8,107 nt of DNA. Source: ZC4RG29 sp036273935 (GTDB taxonomy: Bacteria; Bacteroidota; Bacteroidia; Cytophagales; Cyclobacteriaceae). Of this stretch, positions 6,943 through 8,107 are shown one piece after another (positions within the stretch are counted from its first letter, which is position 1; the number at the start of each line of letters is the position of its first letter). The notes below the pieces were generated by a model that did no database searches, was not told the DNA's origin, and saw only the letters and a program-made list of their open reading frames with translations. The translations under genes were made by a program, and so were the position numbers. The DNA lies in the NCBI GenBank assembly GCA_036273935.1, contig DASUGQ010000068.1, forward strand, positions 1 through 8,107, read 5' to 3'.

Positions 6943-7169
6943 AAGTCCAACCTTTGTTCTTAAATTGTTGAAAAAACTAAAGAATACCTAAGGTTAATAG
7001 CGAAAGTCTCGTCTAAGACCCGTAAGCAAGCGCCTGGTCTTTGCCGCATTCAGATAAAGGCCACTTCCATTCGCATTCGAACAGAGTAATCAAATTTGTT
7101 TTTTGAAGAAATGCACGCACTAATGAAAAGATTGTCAACTACATCCGCTAGACACCGGGCATTGGATCC
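6943..7169. other. Upstream region of the permease gene, no gene seen
   Basis: The stretch between the permease start and repeat copy 2 contains an AAAGG ribosome-binding site near 6951-6955 and no recognisable coding sequence, RNA or well-formed promoter pair. Short open frames here have no protein-like features. Confidence 0.45.
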
Positions 7170-7274
7170 CTCGCTTTTGTTGGTGTTGTGCCTAAGCATG
7201 CGTGGTGGCTCACCAACAAACCTACTCACCTGGATAAGCGCACGAAAACATTCGCCTGACAAAGATACCGACTG
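7170..7274. repeat. Long direct repeat, copy 2 (truncated relative to copy 1)
   Basis: Second copy of the sequence at 4320-4424, same orientation. It has the left outer arm GTTGGTGTTGTGC (7179-7191) and the left inner arm TCACCAACAA (7210-7219), but similarity ends at about 7274. The matching right arms (TTGTTGGTGA, GCACAACACATAAC) are absent. It is directly followed by the tmRNA terminator region, so the right half was probably lost or never copied. Confidence 0.88.
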
Positions 7275-7297
7275 CGTTTAGTTGAATCACTCGATGT

Positions 7298-7336
7298 AAA
7301 AAAACAAAAGCCCAACCCATTACAGAATTGAGCTTT
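7298..7336 (-). terminator. Intrinsic terminator of the tmRNA gene
   Basis: On the minus strand AAAGCTCAA (7336-7328) pairs with TTGGGCTTT (7315-7307), nine positions with one G-U, around a 12-nt loop, and is followed by TG and seven T (to 7298). It lies 25 nt after the tmRNA 3' end. Strong by sequence alone. Confidence 0.85.
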
Positions 7337-7361
7337 GTGTTTCTTTGACGAAGTGTGCGTG

Positions 7362-7772
7362 TGGAGCCGGAGAGAATCGAACTCTCGTCCAGAGAAGATG
7401 ATACCGTACTTTCTACATGCTTAGTTGACTTTAATTGTCGGGAAAGGCAAGGCAGGCAACAGCCTAAACTCCTCCGTAGTCGCTGTGGCTTAGTCGTGTT
7501 TAGCAACATCACACGAAGCAGCTCTGCATTACGACACCGCTATACCAGCGCCGGCAGAACGTGGGCGCTGAGCGATGATGGCCTCCCCGATCTTATCAGG
7601 GATAAGCTAACCTGACGTTAAGTCAGATTAAGCAGCCATGGCGTAGTTAGACTCGCCAAGTATGTTATAGGACTATCTTTCGAGCCTGCCTTGTCGGCAG
7701 ACAGGGCTCTCATCCCATGAGCCTGCATGCTTGCATACGTCATCACACATCCTGTCAAAACCGGTCGGCCCC
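7362..7772 (-). ncRNA. ssrA: Transfer-messenger RNA (tmRNA), about 411 nt
   Basis: Rescues ribosomes stalled on broken mRNA by acting first as an alanyl-tRNA and then as a short message that adds a degradation tag. The 5' end GGGGCCGACCGGTTTTGACA (7772 downward) and the 3' end with T-loop GAGAGTTCGATTCTCTCCGG and CGGCTCC are the standard ends of one-piece tmRNA. The acceptor stem GGGGCCG (7772-7766) pairs with CGGCTCC (7369-7363) including one G-U at the third pair, the tmRNA-typical arrangement; A7362 is the discriminator base. CCA is not encoded and must be added. The third acceptor pair and absence of a split mark it as the one-piece type. A tag frame lies at 7657-7628. It has its own terminator; its partner SmpB is not in the window. 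Very confident. Confidence 0.97.
7628..7657 (-). other. tmRNA tag reading frame, peptide (A)GESNYAMAA
   Basis: Within the tmRNA the codons GGC GAG TCT AAC TAC GCC then ATG GCT GCT TAA encode GESNYAMAA and a stop. Bacteroidota tags typically have the form GE(N/T/E)(N/S)YA(L/M)AA, so the resume codon is GGC at 7657-7655. The AA end is what ClpXP-type proteases recognise in tagged proteins. Confidence 0.9.
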
Positions 7773-7801
7773 AATGATGTTATGAATATGCTTTTGTCAA
7801 A
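7773..7801 (-). promoter_or_regulatory. Candidate promoter of the tmRNA gene
   Basis: On the minus strand TTTGACA (7801-7795) and TAACATCATT (7782-7773) lie directly ahead of the tmRNA 5' end, with TTTG about 29 nt upstream. The spacing fits the Bacteroidota TTTG / TAnn pattern only loosely, and the 5' end of tmRNA is normally made by RNase P, so the true start may lie further upstream. Confidence 0.25.
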
Positions 7802-7848
7802 GAACGTTACTGAAAGGGGGACAAATATAGGGCGGAAAAAGTTCAGAT

Positions 7849-8055
7849 TTATTCCTCCATCACCGAATATGCTTTTAACAATTTTTTGTCAAGTGATAAA
7901 ACTTCCAATTTGTAAATTTTAGCAGCAGCAAGTATGTAACAATCATTAAGTCCGACACCTGCTGTGAAAATTTATATCGCCAGGAAATTCGCCCGGCCTC
8001 AATGAACAGCGACTTCCTCTATCAAGTCATCAGGTAGTAATGCTGTTACCTTCAT
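7849..8055 (-). pseudogene. Decayed VapBC-type toxin-antitoxin locus (antitoxin start plus PIN toxin end)
   Basis: Starting at ATG 8055-8053 the minus strand reads MKVTALLPDDLIEEVAVH and a stop (TGA 8001-7999). The first 15 residues are the typical beginning of small antitoxins that precede PIN toxins in Bacteroidota (MKVTAxIPDDLIEEV...); such proteins normally have about 60-80 residues. In the same frame, after a further TAA at 7974-7972, comes IFTAGVGLNDCYILAAAKIY then KLEVLSLDKKLLKAYSVMEE and TAA at 7851-7849. This is the C-terminal third of a PIN-domain RNase: the G-x-x-x-x-D-x-x-x-x-A-A helix with an active-site Asp, then the LSLDKKL strand-loop. The antitoxin C-terminus and the toxin's first two thirds with the earlier acidic residues are missing, consistent with one internal deletion of several hundred bases. 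Neither part can be functional. Upstream bases are A-rich (GAAATAAAATG). Confidence 0.72.
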
Positions 8056-8107
8056 TTTATTTCGTGTTTTATTCAAATATCCGATATAACATCGTATTAG
8101 AAGCTTA
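8056..8107 (-). other. Upstream flank of the toxin-antitoxin relic
   Basis: AT-rich sequence with GATATTTG at 8078-8085 on the minus strand, one base from the TAnnTTTG -7 element, so it may hold the old promoter of the vapBC-like operon. The -33 partner cannot be confirmed this close to the edge. Confidence 0.2.

Noticed and set aside
4320..7274. CRISPR array
   Set aside because: Only two copies of the repeat exist, about 2.8 kb apart and enclosing a gene; there is no short regular repeat-spacer pattern anywhere in the window.
7362..7390. Duplicated tmRNA 3' end as an integrative-element attachment site
   Set aside because: I looked for a second copy of the tmRNA 3' segment (GAGAGTTCGATTCTCTCCGG) elsewhere in the window and found none, and there is no integrase gene.
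7222..7615. Open frames on both strands (7222-7512 minus and 7355-7615 plus)
   Set aside because: They lie over the tmRNA, its terminator and repeat copy 2, which account for the sequence.
7731..7922. Plus-strand open frame of 63 codons
   Set aside because: It overlaps the tmRNA 5' end and is antisense to the PIN-toxin remnant.

Overview
The window looks like chromosomal DNA from a member of the phylum Bacteroidota, probably from the Cytophagales or Chitinophagales side. The supporting signs are A-rich gene starts with few strong Shine-Dalgarno sequences, a TTTG-type promoter candidate, a 778-residue two-module FtsX/MacB permease of the kind common in that phylum, a secreted GH29 fucosidase, and a tmRNA whose tag reads GESNYAMAA. 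This assignment comes from recognised features, not from a database search. Every gene and relic that I can support lies on the minus strand, so the text below runs in transcription order from high to low coordinates.

Right end (7280-8107). A decayed VapBC-type toxin-antitoxin locus (7849-8055) keeps only the first 18 codons of the antitoxin and the last 40 codons of the PIN-domain toxin, in one frame but separated by stops. Just downstream is an intact tmRNA gene (ssrA, 7362-7772), followed by a good intrinsic terminator (7298-7336).

Middle (4320-7279). One FtsX/MacB-like ABC permease gene (4606-6942) sits between two direct copies of a roughly 105-bp non-coding repeat (4320-4424 and 7170-7274, five mismatches by eye). 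Copy 1 continues into a longer element with nested inverted arms (4329-4471), whereas copy 2 stops short beside the tmRNA terminator. The permease has no ATPase gene beside it. The layout suggests a duplicated or mobilised unit next to tmRNA, but no recombinase is present here.

Left half (1-4198). An aldo/keto reductase gene (start chosen at 4153) has a complete Asp-Tyr-Lys-His tetrad. Below it is a relic of an insertion-sequence transposase N-terminus (about 2665-2896), which makes the open plus-strand frame at 2547-2858 a shadow. Then come a 369-residue secreted protein of unknown function (1181-2290), a 34-codon stop-bounded fragment that may be the C-terminus of a lost outer-membrane receptor (1018-1122), and a Tat-exported GH29 alpha-L-fucosidase that runs off the left edge (969 to 1).

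The genes do not form an obvious single pathway. The secreted fucosidase, the possible receptor relic and the unknown secreted protein fit a glycan-scavenging lifestyle. The rest is a tmRNA-adjacent accessory zone with at least three pieces of decayed mobile or addiction DNA.
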